This document shows positions 24,214 through 36,526 of a stretch of DNA of 64,000 nt, one piece after another. Source of the DNA: Anastatus disparis (taxonomy: Eukaryota; Arthropoda; Insecta; Hymenoptera; Eupelmidae). The stretch covers positions 5,952,001-6,016,000 of the forward strand of contig JAFFSR010000251.1 of NCBI GenBank assembly GCA_017163975.1, written 5' to 3'. The translations under genes were made by a program, and so were the position numbers. Numbering within the stretch: position 1 is the stretch's first letter; each line of letters opens with the position of its first letter. The notes beneath the pieces are model-generated. The model saw only the letters and a list, made by a program, of their open reading frames with translations, made no database searches and was not told where the DNA came from.

Positions 24214-25559
24214 TGTTACGACCCGAGCCTTATTCCATAGATAATAGGAATATAGAGGGTCCTCTAGATGGTCGATGTAGCGTAGTGGCACTGGTCGTCG
24301 ATTCCCAAAATAATATTTGTATGCTTCCTTGGTGGGTATGTTTGTTTGATGAAGTATTGAAATACAAAGAATCCAGGAGGAAAATAAATTAAATACAAAA
24401 ATGACTTTTAATAAATCAATTTATTAACTAATAAATTGAAATAATAATAATAGTTATTTGATTAATTGCTCTAAGATTTATTAAGGTATCGATGCTCCGA
24501 GCGTGACGTCTAGGAAATCCATGAGCTCCTGAACCCTGGTTCCCTGGGTTTTTATAGTTTGAAATGAGAGGCCTCCTCCTTAGGCTGATGTAATGTTCTC
24601 AGTAGTGACATCAGCGAGGGTCGGGGTTCCTGGTATTGTTTATGTGATTTAGACTGATGTAATATTCCTTGAAGTGACATCAGAAGGGTTGGGGGTTCCT
24701 GGTATTGTTCGAGTGCTTTTAGGCTGATGCAATCTTCCTCATAATAACATCAGAGGGGTTGGGGTTCCCAGTATTCATTTGCGTTATTTAGGCTGATGCA
24801 ATATTCCGTGTAATAACATCAGCGGGGTTGGAGTTCCCAGTATTGATTTGCGTGCTTTAGGCTGATGCAATATTCCGTGTAATAACATCAGCGGGGTGGG
24901 AGTTCCCAGTATTGATTTGCGTGCTTTAGGCTGATGCAATATTCTGTGTAATAACATCAGCGGGGTTGGGGTTCCTAGTATTGTTTATTCGTTTTTGCTG
25001 ATGTAATATTCCTCGAACCATCCATCATATTGTTCCATGGTTTCTAGTAAAGTTTTGATGCAATATTCATTTATTCTATTTATTTATTCTTAAATTGTTT
25101 ATGATAATTAAACTCTCTTAAGTTAATTAAGTTCCTTAATTATTAAGTTGTTCCTAATCACTTATTTTAATCATTTATTTAATTTAGTTATTAGTTTTGT
25201 TTATTTATTGATACTATTATATAGTTAATTACTTAAATAACAATAATAATCTGATTTCTAAATTTGTTAAATTATTCATTTAAGTAATTAATAGTTTATG
25301 CAATTTCCTAAGTTAATTAATTCATTTATTTTAATTATTACCCGTCCCTTATGTAGCCTGAGCGCTAAATAATTTATTGTATTACTTAAGCGTAATTTAT
25401 CATCATTTACTATCAATTACATTAATTTATATTATATTAATGCTATATTTTAATTATTATAGAAGGGAATAGATATTAAGTTGGCAATGGTACGAGAGTT
25501 TCCGAGACATACCACCACCTATGTATATTATATATTTCGCGAAGGGTATATTTCTAACA
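24214..25559. mobile_element. LTR-like repeat, copy B (complete)
   Basis: Ends are TGTTACGACC and TTTCTAACA, the TG...CA form of LTRs with 5-bp inverted tips, 1346 bp long. Copies A (18982) and C (39240-40304) share the sequence. From about 24575 to 25020 it holds a tandem array of about 70-bp units (GGCTGATGCAATATTCCGTG...AACATCAGCGGGG), each able to form a GCTGATG/CATCAGC stem. Immediate flanks (TATAT, GTTCC) do not match, so it is not a clean solo LTR. Confidence 0.65.
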
Positions 25560-26800
25560 GTTCCCCCCATCTAAATAAACGTAAGCCCATGGCTTATGCT
25601 TTTTATAATCGTCTGCTTCAGTTAACCTGTTTCCAAAGTGACCATGTCCAATGTTTATTTATTTTATTTAAGAATCACTTGTGTGGAATTTATAGTTCGT
25701 GTGTGTCAGAAATGTATTTGTGATTATTAATTGTGTTTAATAATAAAGATTCATGTATATATATAAAGTTGTGTCTTTTCCTGAATCATAAAATAATATT
25801 TATGAGCTCATAGAGCAACATTTTAGTTTATAAAATCCTTCTCCCTTTTTTTTTATAATAATAATAAATTCTATCTTGAATCATGATATTCAAAGGTTTC
25901 TCTCCCCTTTTTTTTATTATTATTGGATAAAAGGGACAAAAATATTGAATGCTTTGAAAAAGGCTGGGGTTAAACTTAAAATATGTGAGGTTGATGTCTG
26001 ATAAATGCCAGCAACCTCTAATTGTCATCATCATCATCTTCTTTCTTATAATAAAAAAAATAAAAGAAAAATGAATGCGCGTTTACACATTATTATATCT
26101 TACATTCATAAAATTTCTAATGCTTACAAAGTTTACACCAAATAATAAGTGATTGCTAAAACATTATTTGTACCAATTTATAAGTGAATCGGGTTTTTTT
26201 TTATGAAAAAAAATGGTTGTGTAAACATATAGTGTAATAATAAATTTAGTTTTCAAATGTCATTGAAGAAGAGTTTTTGTGAAGTGACTTAACTAATAAT
26301 AATAATTGTATGAACGTGCCTAATACAATAATTCAATTTCCAACCATTATTAGAGTTAAAGAGAAGTTGCTAGTGAAGTGACACATTTAAAGTTTATTAT
26401 AATTTAATTTCCAAGTGTTTAAAATTAAAGAGAAGTTGTTAGAAGTGAATAGTAATTGTGTAAACAATAAATTTAATTTTTCGAGTGTCGTTAAAGAAGA
26501 CTTTTTGTGAAGTGACTTAACTAATAATAATAATTGTATAAATGTGCCTGATACAATAATTCAATTTCCAACTATTATTAGAGTTAAAGAGAAGTTGTTA
26601 GTGAAGTGAATAAGTAAATAATAGATTAGTTTTCAAGTTAAAGAAAAGTTTTGTTATTGAAGTGTTTTAGTGAATAAATAATAATTGCGTCAACGTGCAG
26701 TGAAATAATAAATTTAGTTTCAAGTGTCGTTCAATGTTTTATGGAATTTTAGTTGTTTTATTATTATTGTGCGTGGTAATAGTAAAAATTTCATTTAATT
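25560..26800. repeat. Region after copy B with a 240-bp degenerate tandem repeat
   Basis: 26230-26370 and 26470-26610 are about 85% identical (GTGAAGTGACTTAACTAATAA, CAATAATTCAATTTCCAAC), with a partial third copy near 26690. It could be an untranslated leader of the retroelement whose LTR precedes it. No gag or pol frame is present. Confidence 0.45.
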
Positions 26801-28296
26801 ATAACAACTTAATTATAGAACTAATTTATAGGACAAATAACTATTGCTTTCTCATAGAGAAAGCATTGTATCGATAAAAAAAAACATGTAAAAAAAATAT
26901 GTATAACACGATGCAATCATAAAATACGGATATTCTGAAAATTAAAAAAATTTGTTATTGATTTTGCCGAAGTTTTGCAACCAAAAACCTTCACAGAAAA
27001 AAAACCAAGTGCATATTTCGAAAGTTTAACTATTGAGGACACGATTATTGCATTTTATAATTGGATAATAGTACGATATGGCTTCCAAAATGTACAATGA
27101 AAAAAAAAATGTGCTTGAAAAAAATTGCATTTTTTTACTTTATTTTGCAAAAATATAATAAATAATGATATTTTACCGTAATTTAAATGACACCATCGAA
27201 AAGAGTGACCTCGAAAATAGTAAAATTGATACCTCACAATATTTTTTATAGACAATTTTGTAGTTAATAACACAGTGGAAAAGGGTACCTACAGAAAGTG
27301 TCTTTGTGACGTTAAAGGGTTAAGTAAGGTAGACCGAGGCTAAAAGTAACAGTGGTAAAAATTAACAGTCAGTTTATAGCGTTGCAAACAGTTGTACAGG
27401 CTCTCTAGTTGATTTTATAAATTTAATACCATTGCTTCTGTTCTGTAAATATATTCAATATCTTCTTGCAGTAGACCGCAGAGAAAAAGCGTACGATATA
27501 GCGATTTTTTTAATGGAAAGTAAAATATTTGAAAATAGTTAAATGCTTGTTTTTTATTTAATTCTATGTATTTAATTAAATTAAAATTATTTGATTTTTA
27601 TTTACTCAAAAAATAATTAATTTAATAATCATATTATTTTCATTTATTAAAAAAACTTTTTTAAACGATATTGTTAAAAAAATGTGTCTGCTGGGGCAGA
27701 TATTAACAAATATGCGGGGTGAATAATAACACTGCTAATATATAAGAATATATTTGAAAAGGATAAGAAACTTCGATAGATAAAAGATTATTTTAGTAAG
27801 AACTTTACCGTGATTTTTTTATGACCTTGTGTAATGTTTCTATTTATAATTATTCTATAAGACAAAAAATCGATGTTATTTTTACTTTGAAAAAACATAA
27901 AGTAATTATTTATTAATATTTTGTGAAAATTGTGTTTATTATATTTAATTTTTTATGTCGATATAAATTTTAAAATATATAATTCTTATTTATATGAATT
28001 GAATACTCATAGTTATTATTAAATTGCATTTTTACGATTAAATATATTATATTAATACTTACTCCGAATGCAGGACAAATATTAACATGCAAATTTTTAA
28101 TAAATCTTGTACAAAAAAAATGTATTGATAATTTTTTGTTCATCAGTAACATATTCTATAGATGGAATACTATAAAAATTCGTAAACTACGGTTACCCTT
28201 ACAATATATATATATATATATATTTGTTCTAAATTTTCAATTTGTGTACTATGATGAAGATTGTTTATGTACTAAAATTATTTATTAAAATTAAAG
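26801..28296. other. Gene-free intronic DNA
   Basis: AT-rich sequence between exons 21313-21567 and 28297-28608 of the RING gene. A TA microsatellite lies at 28207-28222. Nothing else supported. Confidence 0.35.
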
Positions 28297-28972
28297 GGGC
28301 ACCTGAAGTACCTGCGTTAGAAGAGAACGAGGAGCCGATTATGCAGGACTCAATAGCACTCAACACTGATGGTCCTTCGGTACCTGCTATTGAAGAGGAA
28401 GAGCAGCCTATCATACAGGACCCAATGGGACTCAACGTTGAAGGTCCTTTGGTACCTGCTATTGAAAGAGAAGATTAGCCGATCAACGTTGAAAACCCTG
28501 CGGTGCCTGCCTCTCAAGAAAATAATGTATTTAATCTAGAAGATCCTGAAAATCAGCCCTCTGTGCCACCAAAGAAAAAAAAGACTCTTCGTGGAAGCGG
28601 CAAAGGAAGTAAATAAAAATATTACAATATCTATATACATATATAAATAATTTGATGATATAAATTATTTAATATGATATTAAATACTAACATACATAAT
28701 ATTTTTTTTTATTTTAAACATGTTGCCTTTACTGTAGCAGGGCCCAAGTAACCAAACTTCGCCCTTGCAATCACAGAATTTGCGTTCCGTGCGTAAGGGA
28801 ACTTATCGATCGAAAGTGTCCTTGGTGTAGAGAAAACATAATTTCGTATCTACCACATCATATGATGGTTGGCGAAAGATGGCATGAGGGAATACCAGCA
28901 CAACTGAAGGCTGATTTTCACGAGCAGATATTGAACGATGCTCGCACTGAACATTTAAGAAATAGCGAATAG

Positions 28973-30465
28973 ATACGTAAGTATATAATACTAAAGCAAA
29001 AAATTTTTTTAACGATGTTAGAATGATTTAAAAACATACCAGTAAAACTTGTTCAAAAAATTTATATTGTTCTAGTGTCTATATGTGATACTTCTCTGGT
29101 AGCTGCAAATTAAATTTATAATATCTCGTATGACAATGGCTCCAGGAAGAAGAGCAGGTTCAAGTCGGCTCTGAGGAGGTACTTGCTCGACCTCAAATGA
29201 ACTTAATTTTATTTTCTATGTTAATTTATTTATTGTAACGTCTCATATATAGGCTTAAGGTATTTTATTGAATCATTTATTGATTTTCATTTTTTAAAAT
29301 TTTAAATATTATGACTGATAGATATTATGTGACTTATTTTTAATTTATAGGATTGTTGCGTGTATTTTACCATTTTTGTATTATATCTGTGATATCACTT
29401 TTTTTTGGTGACTTACTTATTGAGAGTATTATTAGGTTTAGTGATTGACTGTGATACATTTTGTAAGACTTGAAATGCAATATTTATTTTTATATTTTTT
29501 TACACGCCATATTTTTGTACTAATAAGATAAATTAATATCTATCTAATATGTTCTTATCAATTTTAATTTTATTCCAATTCTTGTTAAGCAGATAAAAAA
29601 AAATTGTGCATACTTTAAATTCTAATAAAAATTTGCATATTGGGATTTTTGGGACCACTGATCTTGAATATGATGTAAAAATTTTAAATTCGAATTTTCA
29701 AAAAAATTAAAAAAAAACTTATTTCTTAATTTTTTAATTTAAGAGGAGGTCACACATCTCTTTACTATTCTAATCAAAGACTTATTTTTTGCAAAAATTA
29801 ATAATTTTAGCCAAAAATAAAGAGAAAACCGTACCTCGTATCACAAAAAGAAAAGTTTTCTTGAATCAGAAAGAATAAATTTTATTGTTTCGTTTTCAAT
29901 TAAACCTTAAAGCAAGTCTTTACCCTAATCTCTATGTTTTAAGTTTTTCAAGGTTTCCTAGAAAACAAAGCGATAACATCAATTCTTTCTCATCAAGGAA
30001 AATATTGCTTTTTGTGATAGGAGAGGCGGTGGCACTTTTTCTTTATTTGTTAGTAAAATTATTTATTTGTGTTAAAAAATCAATGTTTTAATTAGAAAAG
30101 GACAGAAATATTGGACCGGCTATCGATATCGTTACCGACTTTTTATAATTAATTTTAATCATTGTTTTACAAAGTTTTATGTTGTTCTGATCGAACACAT
30201 TATGGTTTTTAATAAGCTAATTGATGATGATGATAGTTGATTATTATTGGTCACCAAGCTACTATGGCTATATGGGCCACTCCACTCCTTTCAGATCCAT
30301 CAATGATCCCTCGAATCCCTCGATGATTTTTTCTCACTCTTTTTCTTGTTTATAAATTTTTTGCCCAATGGGACTTTATTTTACATCTCAATTGCTCAAT
30401 GGAACTCTTAATAACTCACTCAATTAACCCCGAGGAGCTTTATGTATGTATTTTCGTGATCTACG
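28973..30465. other. 3' flank of the RING gene
   Basis: A good donor sequence (GTAAGT at 28980) follows directly after the RING stop codon, so a 3' untranslated exon may exist downstream. No further coding sequence recognised. Confidence 0.3.
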
Positions 30466-30605
30466 GGTTCTCTTTTTCGAAGAAAATCCAGAAAAATTGT
30501 TCTGCAATTTATCCGGAGAATCGATCCCTGGTCTACTAGAGCGTGAGCGAAGAACCTTGGCCCCTGCGCTACCTCTGCTCTAGTAGACTGATCAGTCCTA
30601 ACGCT
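30466..30605 (-). repeat. tRNA-derived SINE head
   Basis: On the minus strand, TAGCGCAGGGG (30561-30571) matches a pol III A box and GGGATCGATTCTCC (30516-30529) a B box, at tRNA-like spacing. It does not fold as a full tRNA with a clear anticodon, so a SINE is more likely than a tRNA gene. Confidence 0.5.
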
Positions 30606-30639
30606 CTAGTCACGCTATCTGTGATCACAAGTAAGTAAT

Positions 30640-30905
30640 AAATGTGTTTTGTGCACAATAATTTTCCACAGACTGTTTGAATTTTATTTTGTGCATAATA
30701 AATTATTAAATGTGTACAATAATATTATTCAAATATTGTGCACAATGTTCGGTGCATAATGATAGCTTTATTTTTTTTTAAATAATTTACCTTGTGCATA
30801 ATAATTTTCTGCATGTGCAATATTTGAAGTATATGGTGAACAATTATTATTCGAAATCATTTGTGCACAAATGTTATTGTGTAAAATAATTAGGTGCACA
30901 ACATG
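30640..30905. repeat. Degenerate TGTGCA(C/T)AATAAT repeat cluster
   Basis: About ten variants of TTGTGCACAATAATTTT on both strands within 265 bp. Non-coding. Confidence 0.6.
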
Positions 30906-31937
30906 GACAATAATATCAACCCTTTCACAAATTATGAGACAAAATACAATATTGACATCTGTAAAACCAGATATATTTTAGAGATCTAGATTTTAATTTA
31001 ACAACATTCGGTGATGATCTATGATTAATTAGTGATTTGTACAAAAGAAAAGCAAGTAGTTAGCCGTAATAAAAAAATAATTAGAAGATGGAATAAATAT
31101 GAAAACATGAAGATAGTGATTATACCTTTTTGATAAGGTTAATATATTTAATGGAAAATACCTTGTATTATGTTGTTAAGGATAAGATTTATAGAGACCT
31201 TGATTGAGTAATAGTGTAATACCCTTAACAAGATTTGTAATTAATAAAACTGTTTATTTTTATAACTCGTGTATTTTCAAATTAACTAAACAAATTATCA
31301 ACAACCTTCTGTGAAGTGGCGTTCAATAAATTATAGATATGTACATATATATATATATACACACATATATATATATAGTCAGAGCACATAGTATTCTGTC
31401 AAATGAAATTGTTTTAACATTTTATTCATTTCTAAGATACACAACCTGTAATACGTAAAATATATTATCACCTTAAATATACTTGTATGTGAAATATTGA
31501 GATACATTTTGCATTTTGTTAACTCTCTTGCAATATGTAAAACTCTTCATTCAATGAGAAAAAAAGGATTCTACTTGATTTGAGATAAAAAATTTTTAAA
31601 TTTCTAGGTTTTTATACGTTTGTTAGATTACATGAGAATTGTAAAAGTATGAATAAGAATATAAAATGTTGTGTATAACGGAAACAATAAATTACATGTT
31701 ATATTGTTAATCATAAATTCTTAGTAAAATGTATTTTCAAAATAAAATTTAAATTTACTATTTGAAAGTTGATAAAAAGATCCCTCTTTTTTTCATTATA
31801 ATTTGCACATTTAGTAACTTTCATTATAAAAGTATTTTCTTTTTATAACATTCTATTTGTTTAATAAAAAATTTTGTGTATTAAAAATAATATATTAAAT
31901 CCGGGATGATAATTTGTTCACAAAAATTTGTTAGGAT

Positions 31938-33901
31938 TGTAACGTTTTTCCCTTTCGGGAGGGGGAAATATGTGTTATCTCCTGTTGCCGGACGCTTCAG
32001 TGAGTAACCAGGATAAGATCGGCAGGAGTTGGAAGGAGTTGGACGGCGGAAGATGAAGGAAAGTAACCGGGTTGAACACGTTTGGTTATGCTAGGGAGTA
32101 CCTGGGCTTTATTGTACTCATTAAACTCATTTACAACGATGATTACAATAATGAAATAATAATAAATTGTTAATCAAAAACTAAACCTACTATTTTTATA
32201 TAATACAAGCAAACTAACCTATCCTTAAATAAAAATATAATTTACAAAAGTAATTAGTTCTTTGTAAATATCGGCCACTTGACGGCTATTTGATAAAGTG
32301 ATAATTAAATTAATTAAAGAATCTTTCAATGAATCTAAATATTAGTTTATTTTAACTAAGAGATTCTTTCTAATCTAATTTGTACCGGCGGCTTTTACCT
32401 GCAACAATGTGCAAAAAGAAACAAAAGATTATTAGCTAAACGATTACAGTATAAGTAGGTGAACGGTACTTAATATCGCAATACTTAACACTACGGTAGT
32501 AATGGGTGGACGGCACCCTTAATTATCTAAATTACTATCTCTATGGGCGCGCGGAGCCCTTAAGTGATGTAAAGACAATGGGTGGCCGACACCCTTAACT
32601 TATTCTAAAACTTAATAACTACGCGGTGGTCGGACGGAGTCCTTTAACTAACATAAAATGCAATGGGTGGACGAGACCCTTAATTTATTTTATTATTCAC
32701 GTAAACGCGGACGCGACAAGCTATGGGGGACGACGCCCTTAATTAAGCTATTGGCGAAAATGTGAAATAGAATATCAGATTTTTGGGTGGACGTTACCCT
32801 TAAATTAAACGGCGCAAAGTCGGCATTGCGGTGGCAAAAAGGTTGCGAGTGTATGCTCTAGGTAGCATAGATTTACGCCTGTGTGCTCACTTGACGTATC
32901 TCTAATACTGCCAGCATATGCGCTGTAGTGTAGACCTGTGTGCGCACTTGGTCTACCCTCATGCACGGAAAAATATTTTTTCTTTAAAACAAAGTGTAAA
33001 ATTTAGCGACCTCTTACGGCAGAGTGCTTGCTTACTATAATAGGAAGAACTTCATGTTATTTATATAGTCTATTATTCATCTTGTTACTATATGTTAGTG
33101 GCTCGTGATTTCACGGTCGAGCACTCTGATTTTCTGTGCATCGTATTGAGGCATCAAGTATTGAAGTGTAAACTAAAAGAATATAAGGTGAATCGCCGAA
33201 ATGTGCACTGAGAAATCAAGTGCACGCATGCCCAAGAAACGTTCACGTGAATGAAGAATTCGCGTGAAAGAAAAGCACTTCCAAGAATGAACCCTTCATT
33301 CTATTACAGTGGTCTTACCCGGAATTTCTAGATGTAAATTTTTACACATATACGTAGGCAAACGTACACTGAGTTTTAAAGAAAAAATCTTTCTTCGTGT
33401 GTGCAAGAGAGAGAAGCTCTGCCTAAGCTGTGGTGCTCCACAAGCCAAGGCAGCCAGCTACTACCTGTCTCACTCTCTCTTAGCCTTGTGTGCTCGCTTA
33501 GGTAAAGAGAGAGGAGACCGTAGTCTACACTGCTCTGGTTTGGCTAGCTTCTCGGCTCCTTATATACTCGAGCCTCATTTTTCCCGTTGCGTGCAACGAC
33601 GTTCGGGGTTGCCACCTAGCGGCTGAGCTCAGAACTGCTTTTCTCTAGTAGCTTGGCCGTTAGGCGGGAAATTCGAATTGCGCGAGTATGTATACTCGTC
33701 GCAGGATATGATATATGAAAAAATGAAAATTTATCGAGTAGGAGAGAAAGATAAGGACTTAGATTTAAAGGAAAAATATTTATTTAAAAAGGACGTATAC
33801 AGTCAACATGAATCTAACAACTTAACATTCTCTATTGAACAAAAATAAAAGTTCTTTTTCATGATCTAAACGGACAGCAATTTCTGTCAGATAACGTTAC
33901 A
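31938..33901. mobile_element. Candidate long LTR (about 1.96 kb)
   Basis: Begins TGTAACGTTTTTCCC and ends ATAACGTTACA, giving 7-bp inverted TGTAACG/CGTTACA tips. The segment is much more GC-rich than its surroundings, with sharp composition changes at both ends. It contains the hairpin array at 32455-32805 and a GC-rich CT-repeat stretch at 33400-33660. No second copy and no clear primer site are visible in the window, so LTR identity is an inference. Confidence 0.45.
32455..32805. repeat. Array of seven or eight GGGN9CCCTTAA hairpins
   Basis: Recurring 15-base stems at 40-70-bp spacing: GGGTGGACGGCACCC, GGGCGCGCGGAGCCC, GGGTGGCCGACACCC, GGACGGAGTCC, GGGTGGACGAGACCC, GGGGGACGACGCCC and GGGTGGACGTTACCC, all but one directly followed by TTAA (one by TTTAA). 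Stem changes are compensated (GGGT with ACCC, GGGC with GCCC, GGAC with GTCC). Inter-hairpin sequence is not conserved. Confidence 0.75.
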
Positions 33902-33959
33902 AGCTCTTGCATAAAAATAAAAAAAATAAAATTCAAGCTCTCCTTTGATAGAAATGTAA

Positions 33960-34450
33960 TTAGATAATCAAGCCCTCGTCTTTTCTTTAATAATCAGGTA
34001 AGGTTGACGTAAACCCTTGTCAGATTTTCCTTCATAAAAAAACAGCTCTAAAATTTTAGTTTGATTAAACATAGCTTTTGAACAACTTTTCTCCTGATGT
34101 TCAGACAAAGTGAACGTAATCCTCTGATCAATCACAAACAATATGAAACTTTCTTTTGATAAAAACAGTTCTTGATAAAACTTCTCTACAGATAAAGTTG
34201 GTATAAACCTTGTCTGATCACAAGCAATCAAAAAAACATAGTCAAAAAAAAATTTCTTGATAAAACATAGTTCCTGAAAACTCTTCTTTTGATGATTTGA
34301 CGTAAACCCTTTGATTAATATGAAACTTTTTCTTTGATAATCTGGCATAACCCCTTGCTCAATTACAAGTAACCTAAGTGCAAGAGCTTAAAGTTACAAC
34401 AAAATAATGCGTCATCGGTTGTTTAACGTTCCTTTTTATCTCTTCAGAGA
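33960..34450. repeat. Degenerate tandem repeat of about 80-100 bp
   Basis: Variants of GACGTAAACCCTTGTC, GGTATAAACCTTGTC, GACGTAAACCCTTTGAT and GGCATAACCCCTTGCTC recur together with TTTTGATAAAAC words. The 126-codon minus-strand frame across it is a by-product of the repeat. Confidence 0.5.
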
Positions 34451-34453
34451 AAG

Positions 34454-35345
34454 CTAATAATTAAGCTCGGCCTTGAAGATGCCGCCGCCCATGATTTTCC
34501 TGGTGTGGCAATAATAGATGAATGTGCATGATTTGCACATGTCTACCCGCGAGACGCGAAACGGATTTCCTCCGCAAATTGGGGAGGGCGGGGTAAAGAT
34601 TTCTCTTATCATTCCACAAAGATGTTTGCACTTAAAATCCCAATGCTGCCCTTCGGCTAAGTAGCAATTTACGCAACACCATTGCATTTTGTCCGGTGCC
34701 TCGAAATATTGAACACCAGCGTGGGCCACCTCTGCAGCCTCCGAGTAGTTCCTGGGGAGAGTTCCATCAATCACTCTTTCCAATTTCCTGACATCGGCTG
34801 CAGTGTGACAGAGGGGTGGCGCTTGGTATGGCGTCAGGCCGTTCTGAGGTCTTAATACCACAAACCCTTGCCTGGGAGATGCGTCTATCGGTGCCGCTGC
34901 ATTAGCCATTAATCCTCGGTTGCCTGCTACTTCTGGTTGTGCTGCTTGAGCCTGCTCGAGCCAAGCTTGAACTTTTAGCTGGTGGTCTATGTCCGCCTAA
35001 ACACGTATTTAGAAAAGCCGGAAACAAAAGATGACGATTTAGAATGTAAAGGATATGAAAAAGAGAGAATTTATAATCAAGCTATTGAATGTGAGAGACG
35101 AAACAGAAAATGGTTACTTTCCTGCAATATTTAAAATGAAATAACGAGAGAGTCTTCTTACCATTTTCTTTAAATAGTCGAGAAGAGCAGGTATAGCGTC
35201 GACGTGCGTATTCAACAGAATATGGTGGATGTCTGGCAAAGGCGGGAGCCCCGCGAACAAGCTTGGTTTCAAAGAAAGGATTATATCCAGGCTCGTGTGT
35301 TCAGTTAAGTCTGGTTCCGTCTGGGAATTTCGGAGATAGGGTGTC
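34454..35345 (-). CDS. Unrecognised two-exon Cys-rich protein
   Basis: Exon A runs from about 35345 (possible CTTAAG acceptor) to 35162 and ends ATG|GTAAGAAG. After a 165-bp intron (34997-35161) exon B (34996-34454) begins TTTAG|GCGGAC and gives 180 codons to a TAA stop; phases match. Exon A contains LSLKPSLFAGLPPLPDIHH; exon B starts ADIDHQLKVQAWLEQAQAAQ, a likely helix, then a Pro/Ala linker. The C-terminal third is a probable zinc-binding domain: MQWCCVNCYLAEG, FKCKHLCGM, VDMCKSCTFIYYCH. Codon use and GC are higher than the neighbourhood and there are no internal stops, so it may be functional. It lies next to the long LTR-like repeat at 31938-33901, so it could be an accessory gene of a mobile element. 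The 5' end is missing. No family assigned. Confidence 0.6.
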
Positions 35346-35399
35346 CTTAAGATTATAGTCAGGGTAGTAAAGAAGATGATAGGTTTGCGAGAAACAAGG

Positions 35400-36526
35400 A
35401 TGGCGTTCTGATCGCCACATAGAGCATTCCATTAATAGTATTGTAAAATATTAGGAGTCGATGAGGTTGAAGTTGCAAATGAATTGATCCAGGGTTAAGA
35501 ATGTTCTGGAATAAATATGGATGAATAAGTGTGGGTAGCAAGGTTCCCCATTGATAATCAATTCAATAAGGCTGTGTGACACCCTTCTGATAAAATTAAT
35601 GAATTCCCTTTTTTTTTGAAGTACTAATTCGAAAGTGACCATTTTGATAATTTAATATTTAAAATTCGTAATGTTATAATGATAATAAACTTTGTTCAAA
35701 CTTATTAAAAATATAATTTGAACATTTTTTTTTCTTTTTTTTTTAATAGGAAACATTGAATGAGCTTATAAGTTCAAAATTGTAGTTCACATCAAATCAA
35801 CTATTATTTGATACGGTATTAACATTGAAAGAGGATGGGTTGTATCAAATACCTGAGCGCTCATATAAGACAATAAGAAAAAGCAAAGCGCGGACACCCC
35901 TTATTTCAATCTATCAGAATATAATGGTTTTATTTCAAATCTATACTTCTCATTCAATTCAATGCTATTTCATTTATATGGTTAGATTAAACCAAGCACC
36001 AATTGGTAGTAAGCGTTGGTGAAAATTAACTAGCCTAATCATTACGGTTTTTGAACAGGCATTCCGAGTTATTGGATAAAAATATCTAATTTCTTCTAAA
36101 GGACTTTTTACCAGGCAGATGTCGCACTATGCTTCTAAATTGGACGCGTTGAAAGGTTGAAAAATGAGTTAGAAAAAGGCAAATGTGGTGATACATAATT
36201 TTAGAAAAGTTCTTGATAAAATTTTATTGTTAACAAAAGAGGGAAGAGAGCCCCTCCTTCGCTCTCTTCTGTGAGGTGCTTCCTTGATAAGTCACTGAGG
36301 AACACCTCAATAATCTAGGCCATAAATGACCACAATTTTCGGGTGTTTCTCAACTCTCTCACCTCTCCCGCGCCCCTGTTGCTATTGTCTTTATTTATTA
36401 AGGTTACAATTTTGGAATTTACATAGTTACATTATCCGAGACGCAGATAGGCATGTTTTAATTTATCCAGCTGGACGACCTTTTTCTTCCCTCCCCCCAA
36501 ATCAATTTTGGCATTTCGATCACCAA
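35400..36526. other. Intronic DNA, no gene supported
   Basis: Contains scattered short frames without motifs. The upstream exons of the Cys-rich minus-strand gene would be expected here but I cannot place them. Confidence 0.3.

Larger units (their letters stand above)
20965..28972 (+). pseudogene. Nested AT-hook / RING-finger gene, probably decayed
   Basis: Exons 20965-21090, 21313-21567, 28297-28608 and 28741-28972 join in matching phase. Domains in order: an acidic stretch (LNLEEEEEHNDIAFFRDN), an AT-hook (ERRRRGRPRRQ), an acidic Pro-rich section with three imperfect repeats of QD...LN...GP.VPAIEEEE, a Lys patch (PPKKKKTLRG) and a C3HC4 RING. The RING reads CLYCSRAQ, LRPCNHRICVPC, DRKCPWC, giving spacing C-x2-C-x10-C-x-H-x2-C-x2-C-x8-C-x2-C. 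RING proteins are usually E3 ubiquitin ligases; the AT-hook suggests nuclear DNA binding. Decay signs: CAG became TAG at 28476-28478, and the first RING Cys pair lies upstream of the only AG acceptor, so splicing would drop it. 21182-21267 may be another exon ending in a stop. The 5' end is not found. It may be mobile-element derived. Confidence 0.6.

Noticed and set aside
24575..25020. CRISPR-like array
   Set aside because: Units are contiguous and diverged, without unique spacers, and sit inside an LTR-like repeat of a eukaryotic genome.
30510..30600. tRNA gene on the minus strand
   Set aside because: Box spacing fits, but the arms do not form a full cloverleaf with a clear anticodon; SINE preferred.
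33309..33626. 105-codon frame
   Set aside because: GC-rich part of the LTR-like repeat without motif or start context.
33968..34348. 126-codon minus-strand frame
   Set aside because: Follows a degenerate tandem repeat; the periodic Lys/Phe pattern is a by-product.
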